A DNA stretch of 44,744 nucleotides from an uncultured Muribaculaceae bacterium. GTDB lineage: Bacteria > Bacteroidota > Bacteroidia > Bacteroidales > Muribaculaceae. Positions 27,430-37,039 of this stretch are shown here, piece by piece; positions within the stretch are counted from its first letter, which is position 1; every line of letters begins with the position of its first letter. The notes beneath the pieces were generated by a model. It was not told the DNA's origin, made no database searches, and saw only the letters and a list, made by a program, of their open reading frames with translations. Position numbers and translations under genes: made by a program. The DNA lies in NCBI GenBank assembly GCA_944321725.1, contig CALUMI010000019.1, positions 1 to 44,744 of the forward strand. The letters run 5' to 3'.

Positions 27430-28407
27430 ATGATTATTGACAACGGCTATGTGAATACTCTCATTGGAAAGGACATTGATATTGTCGGAGAAATAATTCG
27501 CATGAAAAAAGAAAAAAATGCCGTGATAATAGGACATTATTATCAACGCGACGACATTCAGGCTATTTCCGATTATGTTGGCGACAGTCTTGCTTTGGCT
27601 CAATTTGCCGCAAAGACCGATGCCGACATAATAGTGAGTTGCGGTGTCAACTTTATGGCGGAAACAGCTAAAATTCTTTCTCCCTCGAAGAAAGTGCTTG
27701 TGCCTGACGCTAATGCGGGGTGCTCTCTCGCCGACAGTTGCAATGCCAAAGATTTGAAGAGGCTGAAAGATGAAAATCCCGGCCATATAGTAATAAGTTA
27801 CGCAAATACCACAGCTGATGTAAAAGCGTTGACAGATGTTGTTGTCACTTCTTCCAACGCTTGCGGCATAGTTGAAAGTTTTCCGGAGGATCAGCCTATA
27901 ATATTTGTTCCCGACAAAAATCTTGGAAGTTACATAAACAGGCTGACAGGAAGAAACATGAAGTTGTGGAATGGCTCATGTTTTGTTCATGAAAATTTCA
28001 GTGTTGAAAAACTTGTTGAATTAAAAAACAAGTATCCGGAAGCGGAAGTTCTCGCTCATCCGGAATGCAAGTCAGAAATACTTGAATTGGCCGACAATGT
28101 TGGCTCAACAAAGGCGTTGCTCGATTATTCTGTAAAATCGGATTGCGGACAGTTTATTGTTGTTACAGAGCCGAGCATATTATATGAGATGAAAAAATCG
28201 TGTCCCAATAAGAAGTTCATACCCGCTGTTTCTTCCACTAATTGCGGTGAATGCCACTATATGCGGATGAACACATTGGAAAAAGTATATAACTGTCTGA
28301 AACATGAGAATCCTGAGGTTGTTATAGAGGATGAATTGTGTGAAAAAGCAGTGAAGCCAATCAATAGGATGCTTGAAATATCAAAAAATATTGGTCTGAT
28401 AAAATAA
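27430..28407 (+). CDS. nadA: Quinolinate synthase A
   Basis: Iron-sulfur enzyme condensing iminoaspartate with dihydroxyacetone phosphate to quinolinate in de novo NAD synthesis. Signatures are IIGHYYQRDDIQAISDYVGDSL near residue 33, CGVNFMAETAKIL (71-83), NTTADVKALTD, the VHENF segment, HPECKSEI, GSTKALLDY, and the C-terminal NCGECHYMRMNTLEK. Conserved cysteines in several of these should hold the 4Fe-4S cluster; I do not assign the exact ligands. The 325 residues are family length. nadB and nadC are not in the window. The start is the first ATG after the A/T-only run and is the first gene on the right side of the skew switch. Confidence 0.95.
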   Translation: MIIDNGYVNTLIGKDIDIVGEIIRMKKEKNAVIIGHYYQRDDIQAISDYVGDSLALAQFAAKTDADIIVSCGVNFMAETAKILSPSKKVLVPDANAGCSLADSCNAKDLKRLKDENPGHIVISYANTTADVKALTDVVVTSSNACGIVESFPEDQPIIFVPDKNLGSYINRLTGRNMKLWNGSCFVHENFSVEKLVELKNKYPEAEVLAHPECKSEILELADNVGSTKALLDYSVKSDCGQFIVVTEPSILYEMKKSCPNKKFIPAVSSTNCGECHYMRMNTLEKVYNCLKHENPEVVIEDELCEKAVKPINRMLEISKNIGLIK

Positions 28408-28419
28408 AATTAAATATAT

Positions 28420-31191
28420 ATGGAATACAATCATAAAGAAATAGAGAGGCGTTGGCAAAAATATTGGAAAGACAATAACACATATAAAACCGATATAAAT
28501 AAGTATAAAAAGAAATTTTATGTTCTCGACATGTTTCCTTATCCTTCGGGAGCAGGATTGCATGTAGGCCATCCGCTTGGCTATATTGCCTCTGACATAT
28601 ATTCGCGCTACAAACGTTTGCAGGGATTTAATGTGCTTCATCCCATGGGATACGACGCTTATGGTTTGCCCGCTGAGCAATATGCCATACAGACGGGGCA
28701 ACATCCTGAGATAACCACTGTCAACAATATAAACCGCTATCGTGAGCAGCTCGACAAAATAGGCTTCTGCTATGATTGGAGCCGCGAGATAAAAACTTGC
28801 GACCCTGAATATTATAAATGGACACAGTGGGCTTTTATAAAAATGTTCAAAAGTTATTACGATAATGACTGTGACAAAGCTATGCCGATAGATTCGCTTG
28901 TCGAGAAATTTTCTGTTTCAGGCACTGAAGGTGTGAATGCCGCTTGTAGCGAAGAAATGAGCTTCACTGCTGATGAATGGAACAATATGAGTGAAAAAGA
29001 AAAGCAGTCGGTGTTGATGAATTATCGTATATCTTATCTTGGCAACACTATGGTGAATTGGTGTCCGAAACTCGGTACGGTGTTGGCTAACGATGAGGTA
29101 AGCGAGGGTGTTTCGATACGCGGAGGCTATCCTGTGGAGCAAAAGATGATGCGTCAGTGGTGTTTGCGTGTTTCAGCATACGCACAACGTCTTCTTGACG
29201 GTTTGGAAACAATAGATTGGACAGACGCTCTGAAAGAAACCCAACGTAATTGGATAGGCCGTTCTGAAGGTGCTGAAATGAATTTCAAGGTTGTTGGAAA
29301 AGATTTGAGCATTGAAATTTTCACTACCCGCGCGGATACTATATTCGGAGTGACTTTTATGGTGCTTGCACCGGAAAGCGAATATGTTGACAAATTGGTT
29401 ACTTCCGGTCAAAAAGAAGAAGTAGACAAGTATTTGGAGGAAATAAAGCATAAGACAGAGCGCGAGCGTTTGATTGACAAACATGTTTCAGGTGTGTTCT
29501 CAGGCTCGTATGCCGTTAATCCTCTTACAGGAAAAGAAATACCTGTGTGGATAAGCGATTATGTGCTTGCAGGATATGGGACAGGAGCAATTATGGCTGT
29601 TCCGGCGCACGATAGCCGTGACTATGCTTTTGCCCGGCATTTCAATTTGCCTGTAATTCCTTTGATTGAAGGTTGCGATGTGTCGGAAGAAAGTTTTGAC
29701 GCCAAAGAAGGCATAATGATTAATTCGAAAGGCGCTGAGCTTGATTTGAACGGAATGGAGGTGAAAGACGCCATTGCCGCTACTAAAAAGTTCATAGAGG
29801 AGAAAGGAATAGGTAAAGTTAAAGTGAATTATCGTCTGCGCGATGCCATTTTCAGCCGTCAGAGATATTGGGGAGAACCATTTCCTGTATATTACAAAGA
29901 TGGCATTCCTTATACTTTGGATGAAAGCCAACTGCCGTTGCGTCTTCCTGAAGTGGATAAGTTTCTTCCGACAGAAACAGGCGAGCCTCCACTTGGAAGG
30001 GCAAAAAATTGGAACACAAAAGAGGGGTATCCTTACGAGTTATGTACAATGCCGGGATTTGCAGGCTCTTCAGCCTATTATTTGCGTTATATGGATCCTC
30101 ATAACAATGAGGCTTTGGTTTCGAAAGAGGCTGATGAATATTGGCGTAATGTCGACCTTTACATAGGAGGAACCGAACATGCCACAGGGCATTTGATTTA
30201 CAGCCGTTTTTGGAATAAATTCCTTTATGATTTGGGTGTGGTTTGTGAGGAAGAGCCATTTAAAAAACTTATTAATCAGGGAATGATTCAGGGACGGTCA
30301 AATTTTGTTTACCGTATAAAAGACACCAACACTTTCGTTTCTTTCAATTTAAGAAAAGAATACGACACTACGGAAATACATGTTGATGTAAATATAGTGA
30401 ACAACGATATTCTTGACATAGACAAATTTCGCTCTTGGCGTCCTGAATTTAAAGATGCCGAATTTATATTGGAAGACGGTAAATATGTTTGCGGATGGGC
30501 TGTGGAAAAAATGTCGAAATCAATGTTTAATGTGGTAAATCCGGACGACATAGTTGAATCATACGGAGCTGACACATTGAGGCTTTATGAAATGTTTCTC
30601 GGACCGTTGGAGCAAAGCAAGCCATGGGATACCAATGGCATAGACGGTGTAAACCGTTTTATAAAAAAATTGTGGAATTTATTCTATTCCAAAAACAGTG
30701 AGCTTTGCGTAAATGAAGAAAAGCCTTCGGCTGAAGCGTTGAAATCCTTGCATAAACTTATAAAGAAAGTTACTTGGGATATAGAGCATTTCTCTTTCAA
30801 CACGTCGGTAAGCGCGTTTATGATTTGTGTGAATGAGTTGACTTCGATGAAGTGCTGCTCAAAAGAGATTTTGAGTGACCTTATAATACTTATAGCTCCT
30901 TTTGCTCCGCATATAGCTGAGGAGCTATGGCATGCGTCGGGCCATACTGATACGGTCTGTGACGCCAAATGGCCTGTCTGCAATGAGGATTATCTTGTTG
31001 AATCCACTGTCACCTATGCCGTTTCTTTTAACGGGAAGACAAGATTCAGTATGCAGGTAGCCAACGGCACATCAAAAGAGGAGGTGGAAAAACTCGCGTT
31101 GGAGAATCCGAATTCTTCGAAGTGGATTGAAGGCAAGTCGCCTAAAAAAATAATAGTGGTTCCGAATAAGATTGTTAACATTGTCATATAA
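28420..31191 (+). CDS. leuS: Leucine--tRNA ligase
   Basis: Class I synthetase charging tRNA-Leu, 923 residues. The HIGH-type motif HVGH is at 48-51 and KMSKS at 697-701. The CP1 editing domain lies between, with the [12 protein letters not shown] segment and [16 protein letters not shown], consistent with hydrolytic proofreading of mischarged tRNA. The C-terminal anticodon-binding and tail domains are complete, ending at [12 protein letters not shown]. It begins 12 bases after nadA and is likely co-transcribed. Confidence 0.97.
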   Translation: MEYNHKEIERRWQKYWKDNNTYKTDINKYKKKFYVLDMFPYPSGAGLHVGHPLGYIASDIYSRYKRLQGFNVLHPMGYDAYGLPAEQYAIQTGQHPEITTVNNINRYREQLDKIGFCYDWSREIKTCDPEYYKWTQWAFIKMFKSYYDNDCDKAMPIDSLVEKFSVSGTEGVNAACSEEMSFTADEWNNMSEKEKQSVLMNYRISYLGNTMVNWCPKLGTVLANDEVSEGVSIRGGYPVEQKMMRQWCLRVSAYAQRLLDGLETIDWTDALKETQRNWIGRSEGAEMNFKVVGKDLSIEIFTTRADTIFGVTFMVLAPESEYVDKLVTSGQKEEVDKYLEEIKHKTERERLIDKHVSGVFSGSYAVNPLTGKEIPVWISDYVLAGYGTGAIMAVPAHDSRDYAFARHFNLPVIPLIEGCDVSEESFDAKEGIMINSKGAELDLNGMEVKDAIAATKKFIEEKGIGKVKVNYRLRDAIFSRQRYWGEPFPVYYKDGIPYTLDESQLPLRLPEVDKFLPTETGEPPLGRAKNWNTKEGYPYELCTMPGFAGSSAYYLRYMDPHNNEALVSKEADEYWRNVDLYIGGTEHATGHLIYSRFWNKFLYDLGVVCEEEPFKKLINQGMIQGRSNFVYRIKDTNTFVSFNLRKEYDTTEIHVDVNIVNNDILDIDKFRSWRPEFKDAEFILEDGKYVCGWAVEKMSKSMFNVVNPDDIVESYGADTLRLYEMFLGPLEQSKPWDTNGIDGVNRFIKKLWNLFYSKNSELCVNEEKPSAEALKSLHKLIKKVTWDIEHFSFNTSVSAFMICVNELTSMKCCSKEILSDLIILIAPFAPHIAEELWHASGHTDTVCDAKWPVCNEDYLVESTVTYAVSFNGKTRFSMQVANGTSKEEVEKLALENPNSSKWIEGKSPKKIIVVPNKIVNIVI

Positions 31192-31239
31192 TGTAATAAA
31201 AGGCTTTTGTGACCGTTTTAATTTAAATAGAGAAAAAAG

Positions 31240-31821
31240 ATGAAGAATATAGTATTTGTAACCAATAATGCGCATAAATTGCAGGAAATAAGAAATATAG
31301 TAGGCGACAGATACTGTATTCTCAGTCTTTCCGACATAAATTGTAATGACGAAATACCAGAAACAGCCTATACTTTGGAGGGAAACGCTTTGCTTAAAGC
31401 GCGTTGGGTGAAAGACAAATACGGTTATGATTGTTTTGCCGACGATACGGGGTTGGAGGTCTACAGCCTTGATTTTCGTCCCGGAGTGTATTCGGCGCGT
31501 TATGCGGGAGAGCCTTGCGATTCTGAAAAAAACATTGACAAACTTCTTTCGGAAATGGAAGGTATTTGCGACAGACGAGCGCGGTTTCGCACGGTGATAG
31601 CTGTTATTATAGGAAATGAGGTTAAAGAGTTTGAAGGTAAGATAGAGGGTACTATAGCAAAAGAGCGGAAAGGCGACGGAGGTTTCGGTTATGATAAGAT
31701 TTTTGTGCCTGACGGATATAAGAACACTTTTGCGGAAATGGAATCTTGTGAGAAAAATTCGATAAGCCACCGCGCAAGAGCCACTAAATTGTTAATTGAA
31801 TATTTAAAAGAAAAGATATGA
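31240..31821 (+). CDS. rdgB: Non-canonical purine NTP pyrophosphatase (RdgB/HAM1 family)
   Basis: House-cleaning enzyme hydrolysing dITP, ITP and XTP to monophosphates. N-terminal FVTNNAHKLQEI carries the nucleotide-binding Asn/Lys. FADDTGLEVYSLDFRPGVYSARYAGE is the family core, and GFGYDKIFVPDGY with SHRARAT completes the site. The 193 residues are normal length. The stop overlaps the following gene by four bases (ATGA). Confidence 0.95.
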   Translation: MKNIVFVTNNAHKLQEIRNIVGDRYCILSLSDINCNDEIPETAYTLEGNALLKARWVKDKYGYDCFADDTGLEVYSLDFRPGVYSARYAGEPCDSEKNIDKLLSEMEGICDRRARFRTVIAVIIGNEVKEFEGKIEGTIAKERKGDGGFGYDKIFVPDGYKNTFAEMESCEKNSISHRARATKLLIEYLKEKI

Positions 31822-34187
31822 TAAAAAAACTTTTATTGCCATTATTGATATTGTTGGTTTCTTTTAATTCTTTTTCCCAATTACAGGTAGGGGATTGGAA
31901 ATTGTATTCTGCTTTTTCCGGTACAAATATTCAAAGCATAATTGACACGGGCGATATAGTGTATTATTTGTCTGAGGGATATTTATTCTCTTATGACAAG
32001 GAGAATGACGAAACCGTATATTACAATAAAAGGAATAATATGTCGGATACCGATATAAGCAATATTTATTATAACTACAATAAGAATTATTTGTTGATAG
32101 CTTATAGCAATTCCAATATCGATTTGCTGTATGATGATGGTAATATAGTTAATGTCCCTGATTTGAAGAATATTGTAATGTCTGAGAGCAAAGCTGTCAA
32201 TGATGTGGATTTTCAGAACGATGAGATTTATGTGGCCACAGATTTCGGATATATGGTTGTCGACGATGAGAAATATCTGATAAAAGAGTCGTTCAACTAC
32301 GGGAAAAAATTTGTTTCGATGATAGCCACCGATAAATATATTTATGCGTGTTTTGATTCCTTTATTTGGGTATCCCCTAAAAATGAGAATCATTTTTACA
32401 TATCCTCTTTCAAGAAGACAAACCGTAATGTAAGTTCCAAAGCTAAAATAGCAAAAGTAAGCAATACTAAAATGGTAACCTATTCAGGATATTTTTATTC
32501 ATTTGGAATAAACAGCGATGATATCACTAATTTGTCAGGGAAAAGTTTGAAAAATAGTGATGTGAAATTTTTATCTAAAAGTAAGAACGGTTTTATAGCC
32601 ACTTTTTCAAATTCATATATGGAAATCAACAGCGACTGCAATATTATAAAAGAAGTGTCTTTGCCTGCTGAAGTGGTGGATGCCGGTTTTGTTTCTTCAA
32701 TGGAAACAGATGGTTCGGTGTGGGCTATCGATGAAAAAGGGTTGAAGCAGTTTAAAATGAATGATAACGGAGGAGTCACATATTTGCATGAGAATTATAT
32801 TCCTAACGCGTCGAATGTAAGTTATCCGTTTTATATGCACTATCAAAACGGAAGACTTTATACGATGAACTCCGGTCCGACAAACTGGTTGACAGATCAG
32901 TCGATTGATTTCACATTGTCGGTAGATGACAACGGCACTTGGAAAAATTTGGCTCCCGACAATCTTAACGGGCTTATCAACAGTAATTCGAGGGGCAAAT
33001 TGTTAAGTCCTTACGGGTTGGCTTTGGATCCTGACGATCAGGATGCCGTGTGGTTCGGAACATGGTGGGAAGGGGCTTTTTGTGTGAAGGACAATAAACA
33101 GATACAAAAATTTGACTCTAAAAATTCACCAATGGTATATAATTATATATGCCAGATTTCGAATATAAAATTCGACAGCCATAAAAATATGTGGATGTCG
33201 CACTTTTCACTTACCGGATCGGGTGAGCCGCTTATAATAGCTTTGCCTGCCGAAAAAAGATTTTCTTCAACTGTCACATCTTCAGATTGGGTTTCGTTTT
33301 ATGTCACCGGTGTGGAAAATGAAAAGCATGCAAAAATGATAGTCACGAGCAATGATGTTGTCATTAATGTCAACAATAGATATACGGCAAGTCTTGTGGC
33401 AATAGATTTTAATGGCACATTGGAAGATAAGTCGGACGACAGGCAAGTGGTTATAAGCAACTATGTGGATCAGGACGGACGTACTTTCTCTATAGGATAT
33501 ATATATGATATATATGAGGACAGCAACGGCAGAATATGGTTAGCAACAGATACAGGTGTTGGATATATAAATGATGTTAATGACTTGTTTTCCAATAATT
33601 TTTATATAAATCGTGTGAAAGTTCCGAGAAACGACGGCACAAATCTTGCTGACTATCTTTTGGATGGTATAGTAGTTTCGTCGATAGCAATGGACGGTGC
33701 CGGAAGAAAATGGTTTGGAACCACAAATTCGGGTTTGTATCTTGTAAGTGCCGACGGCACTGAAATACTTGAACATTTTACTGCCGATAACAGTTATCTG
33801 CCTTCTGACATGGTGCTGTCGGTGGTGTGCAACACTGACAATAATTCTGTATATGTAGGCACGGACAAAGGTCTTGCCGAATATAGCAGCGACGCAATAA
33901 CCGCCGAACAGAATTTCGACAATGTCTATGCTTATCCCAATCCTGTACGTCCGGATTATACAGGTTATATTACGATTCGCGGGCTGATGGAAAATTCATT
34001 GGTAAAAATAGCTGATGCCGCAGGCAATGTGGTTTATTCCACCAAGTCTAACGGGGGCATGGTGGTATGGGACGGATGCAACACCAACGGTAAGCGTGTG
34101 GATACGGGTGTATATTTGGTGTTTGCGTCGCAGTCGGAGAATGATTCGTCTAATGGTTGTGTAACTAAAATACTTGTTGTCAGATAA
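31818..34187 (+). CDS. PorZ-like beta-propeller protein with type IX secretion C-terminal domain
   Basis: Exported 789-residue protein with a signal peptide (cut near FSQ, residue 21). Two-component-regulator-type propeller repeats follow, seen as WFGTWWEGAFC, RIWLATDTGVGYIND, KWFGTTNSGLYLV and VYVGTDKGLAEYS. The last 80 residues (NVYAYPNPVRPDYTG ... DTGVYLVF) form a type IX secretion C-terminal domain. Length and layout match PorZ of Porphyromonas gingivalis, which with PorU attaches cargo to anionic LPS at the cell surface. It overlaps rdgB by four bases and dapB follows immediately, so it sits in a housekeeping operon. That placement fits a structural part of the cell better than an accessory cargo. 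Exact function in this organism is inference. Confidence 0.8.
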   Translation: MIKKLLLPLLILLVSFNSFSQLQVGDWKLYSAFSGTNIQSIIDTGDIVYYLSEGYLFSYDKENDETVYYNKRNNMSDTDISNIYYNYNKNYLLIAYSNSNIDLLYDDGNIVNVPDLKNIVMSESKAVNDVDFQNDEIYVATDFGYMVVDDEKYLIKESFNYGKKFVSMIATDKYIYACFDSFIWVSPKNENHFYISSFKKTNRNVSSKAKIAKVSNTKMVTYSGYFYSFGINSDDITNLSGKSLKNSDVKFLSKSKNGFIATFSNSYMEINSDCNIIKEVSLPAEVVDAGFVSSMETDGSVWAIDEKGLKQFKMNDNGGVTYLHENYIPNASNVSYPFYMHYQNGRLYTMNSGPTNWLTDQSIDFTLSVDDNGTWKNLAPDNLNGLINSNSRGKLLSPYGLALDPDDQDAVWFGTWWEGAFCVKDNKQIQKFDSKNSPMVYNYICQISNIKFDSHKNMWMSHFSLTGSGEPLIIALPAEKRFSSTVTSSDWVSFYVTGVENEKHAKMIVTSNDVVINVNNRYTASLVAIDFNGTLEDKSDDRQVVISNYVDQDGRTFSIGYIYDIYEDSNGRIWLATDTGVGYINDVNDLFSNNFYINRVKVPRNDGTNLADYLLDGIVVSSIAMDGAGRKWFGTTNSGLYLVSADGTEILEHFTADNSYLPSDMVLSVVCNTDNNSVYVGTDKGLAEYSSDAITAEQNFDNVYAYPNPVRPDYTGYITIRGLMENSLVKIADAAGNVVYSTKSNGGMVVWDGCNTNGKRVDTGVYLVFASQSENDSSNGCVTKILVVR

Positions 34188-34907
34188 ATGAAGATAGCTC
34201 TTATAGGATATGGAAAAATGGGTAAAGCCATTGAGGAAATCGCTATAAAAAGAGGACACGACATTGTCTGCAAAATCGATTCTGCAAACACGGGCGATTT
34301 TGACGGTAACGGTTTTCTGAATGCGGATGTTGCCATAGAATTTACCACTCCCTCATCGGCTTTCGGAAATTATGTGAAATGTTTCGACAGGGGAGTTCCT
34401 GTGGTTTCAGGCACTACCGGCTGGTTGGAACAGAAAGAGGAGCTGCGGGAATTGTGTGCCAAAAAAGACGCGGCTTTCTTTTATTCCTCAAATTTCAGCA
34501 TTGGGGTAAACATTTTTTTTGCTCTCAACAAGTATTTGGCCAAAATAATGGATAGGTTTGGCGAGTATGATGTGTCGGTCAAAGAAATACACCATATTCA
34601 TAAACTTGATCATCCGAGCGGTACGGCTGTGACTATTGCCGAAGGAATAGTAGACAATATTTCACGGAAAACGGGGTGGGCCGAGAACACCGCCGATCCT
34701 GATATGGTCAATGTAGAGTATGAGCGTGTGGGAGAGGTTCCGGGTACACATGTCGTGAATTACGTATCTGATGTGGATTCCATACGCATAGAGCATGAGG
34801 CGTTTTCTCGTAGAGGATTTGCCTTGGGCGCTGTGGTGGCGGCTGAATGGCTTGTTGGAAAGAAAGGATGGTTTACCATGAGCGATATGTTGGATTTTGA
34901 TATTTGA
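34188..34907 (+). CDS. dapB: 4-hydroxy-tetrahydrodipicolinate reductase
   Basis: NAD(P)H-dependent reductase of the diaminopimelate/lysine pathway. The N-terminal GYGKMGKAIEEIA nucleotide-binding loop, the catalytic KEIHHIHKLDHPSGTA motif and the C-terminal EHEAFSRRGFALGAV segment are clear. At 239 residues it is shorter than the E. coli protein (273), as is common in this phylum. Its product is used for the meso-DAP that MurE in this window adds. It is abutted by the porZ-like stop and followed closely by lepB. Confidence 0.96.
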   Translation: MKIALIGYGKMGKAIEEIAIKRGHDIVCKIDSANTGDFDGNGFLNADVAIEFTTPSSAFGNYVKCFDRGVPVVSGTTGWLEQKEELRELCAKKDAAFFYSSNFSIGVNIFFALNKYLAKIMDRFGEYDVSVKEIHHIHKLDHPSGTAVTIAEGIVDNISRKTGWAENTADPDMVNVEYERVGEVPGTHVVNYVSDVDSIRIEHEAFSRRGFALGAVVAAEWLVGKKGWFTMSDMLDFDI

Positions 34908-34912
34908 TTATT

Positions 34913-36397
34913 ATGGAAAATAAGAAATTAAGAGATAGAATAAAAGCTGTCAGAAAGACGCGATGGGCGCGTTTTGCTTTTGTGTCGCTTATATTTTTCC
35001 TTTGGGTGATATGGTTGGGCAATTATTGGGTATTGTTTGTATACCCTTTGCTCTTTGATATTTATATTACGTTGTACATACCTTGGAATTGGTGGAAAAA
35101 ATCGAAAAACAAGACTGTGCGCACAGTAATGAGTTGGGTGGATTCGATTGTTTACGCGCTTGTTCTTGTGTATTTTATATTTGCGTTTGTCGGACAGAAT
35201 TACAAGATTCCATCATCATCACTTGAGAAGACATTGCTGGTTGGCGATTATTTGTGGGTTAACAAGATGTGCTACGGGCCGAGAGTGCCGCAGACTCCTT
35301 TGCATTTTCCTCTTTGCCAGAACACGTTTCCCATTATCAATACTAAAAGCTATTTTGACAAGCCGCAGCTTGAATACCACCGTTTGGAGGGTTTTCGGGA
35401 TATAGAGCGCAATGATATCGTGGTATTCAATTTTCCTGCCGGCGACACAATCGCTTTCAAAGTTCAAAATCCGGATTATTATACCATTTGTTTCAAAATA
35501 GGCGAAAGCATAATGCGTCAGGGGATAGGTTTTCCCGGCATGGAAGAGGGCAGTTATGAATATTCGCGGCAATGCATGTTGCTGGGCCGGGAATATGTGA
35601 AAGGAAATCCTCAGGAATTTGGGGATGTGATGTATCGTCCTGTCGACCGGCGTGAGAACTATGTAAAGCGCGCTATAGGCTTGCCGGGCGACTATTTGAA
35701 GATTGTCGACAATATAATATACGTCAACGGAAAACCGCTCAAAGAGCCTGAAAACGTGCAATACAACTATTTTATACGTACCGACGGCACCCAAATACCC
35801 GATGATGTGTGGGATGAGGCCGGAATAAGTGTGGCCGACCGCAATATGCTTCAGGGTGCGACTACGGGAGGGTACGGTGGTTTGATATATGCCGTTCCGT
35901 TGACATATAAGGCTGTGGATTTTTTCAAATCGCTGAAATATGTTGTCAGCGTCGACCGTGTACCGGCTGTGGAGGAGCTTCCGGTATATCCTGTGTTCAA
36001 GAATTACGGTTGGACAAGAGCAAACTATGCGACTAACCTGAAAGACGGCATATTTATTCCCAAAAAAGGCATGACGTTGAGGCTTAACTCCTATAATCTT
36101 CCTATTTATGAAAGGGTGATTAAAAACTATGAGGGAAATGATTTGCGTATGGACGGTGACGGCAAGATTTTCATAAACGGAGTTGAGGCTGACAGCTATA
36201 CATTCAAAATGGATTACTATTGGATGATGGGTGACAATCGCGACTGTTCTGCCGATTCGCGTTATTGGGGATTTGTTCCGGAAGATCATATTGTGGGGAC
36301 ACCGATGTTTGTAATAATGTCGGTCGACGGCGACAAAGGTTTCTTCAAAGGCTTCCGTTGGGACAGGGTGCTGAAAGATGCCAATCCTGATAAATGA
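34913..36397 (+). CDS. lepB: Signal peptidase I
   Basis: Membrane-bound S26 peptidase that cleaves signal peptides of exported proteins. Two or three hydrophobic segments (about 20-58 and 74-94) anchor it. The catalytic serine is Ser103 in IPSSSLEKTL and the lysine is Lys252 in YVKRAIGLPGD; the MMGDNRDCSADSRYWG box is near the C-terminus. At 494 residues it is much longer than E. coli LepB (324), with a large insertion between serine and lysine and another before the last box. I start at ATG 34913; the frame can be read from a TTG at 34904, but ATG is preferred. It overlaps wbqC by four bases. Confidence 0.93.
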   Translation: MENKKLRDRIKAVRKTRWARFAFVSLIFFLWVIWLGNYWVLFVYPLLFDIYITLYIPWNWWKKSKNKTVRTVMSWVDSIVYALVLVYFIFAFVGQNYKIPSSSLEKTLLVGDYLWVNKMCYGPRVPQTPLHFPLCQNTFPIINTKSYFDKPQLEYHRLEGFRDIERNDIVVFNFPAGDTIAFKVQNPDYYTICFKIGESIMRQGIGFPGMEEGSYEYSRQCMLLGREYVKGNPQEFGDVMYRPVDRRENYVKRAIGLPGDYLKIVDNIIYVNGKPLKEPENVQYNYFIRTDGTQIPDDVWDEAGISVADRNMLQGATTGGYGGLIYAVPLTYKAVDFFKSLKYVVSVDRVPAVEELPVYPVFKNYGWTRANYATNLKDGIFIPKKGMTLRLNSYNLPIYERVIKNYEGNDLRMDGDGKIFINGVEADSYTFKMDYYWMMGDNRDCSADSRYWGFVPEDHIVGTPMFVIMSVDGDKGFFKGFRWDRVLKDANPDK

Positions 36398-37008
36398 TGT
36401 GTGATATAAAGGCTCTATTCAGCTCGAGATATGCGGGCAGCGTGGATTACTACGCTGCCATGCTTCATTTTGGACGCGTGGGAATTTGCGGTTACGAGCA
36501 TTATAATAAAAAGGCCAAGCGTTTGAACCGCATGGATATTGTAGGCACAAACGGAGTGCAGTCGTTGTCTGTCCCTTTGTCAAAGCCAAATTCGTCTTTG
36601 ACTGTTTCGGAAATACAGTTGTCGGAGCATGGTAATTGGCGGCATATCCATTGGGGCGCTTTATTCTCTGCATACGGGAGAACTCCTTTTTTCGAGTATT
36701 TCGCCGACGATTTGAAGTCTGTTTATGAGAATAAGGAGATAACCACAATGTTTGCCTTGAATATGGCAATACATTCCGCTGTAATCGATTTTCTCGCTCT
36801 TCCGATAGAAACAGTTGTGGTTAATGAAAAAAGCGGTTACAGCCGCTTGGAATGCGTTGACGCGCGTGATTCAATAGTTGACTTTACACCGTCCGGCTGT
36901 CCTTATTATCAGATATGGCAGGAGCGTTACGGTTTTCAGAAAGGGATGAGCATTCTCGATTTGCTTTTCAACGAAGGTAGGGAGGCTATATTCAGACTGA
37001 AAGTTTAG
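36394..37008 (+). CDS. WbqC family protein
   Basis: WbqC-like protein of 204 residues. Features include the N-terminal SSRYAGSVDYYAAMLHF, a YNKKAKRLNRMDIVGTNGVQSLSVPL strand region and HIHWGALFSAYGRTPFFEYFADDL, all typical of the family. Some members lie in O-antigen or glycan clusters, but here it is the last gene of the dapB-lepB operon and its activity is unknown. It begins in the lepB stop (ATGATG, two possible starts at 36394 and 36397). It converges with comM across 31 bases without a clear hairpin. Confidence 0.88.
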   Translation: MMCDIKALFSSRYAGSVDYYAAMLHFGRVGICGYEHYNKKAKRLNRMDIVGTNGVQSLSVPLSKPNSSLTVSEIQLSEHGNWRHIHWGALFSAYGRTPFFEYFADDLKSVYENKEITTMFALNMAIHSAVIDFLALPIETVVVNEKSGYSRLECVDARDSIVDFTPSGCPYYQIWQERYGFQKGMSILDLLFNEGREAIFRLKV

Positions 37009-37039
37009 CGGACACTAATAGTATATGTCATGGGCATGG

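Noticed and set aside
34904..34912. TTG start for lepB
   Set aside because: An ATG three codons later is preferable and no conserved residue is lost.
35219..36289. 356-codon minus-strand open frame opposite lepB
   Set aside because: Antisense to a gene with complete catalytic motifs; no domain and no promoter.
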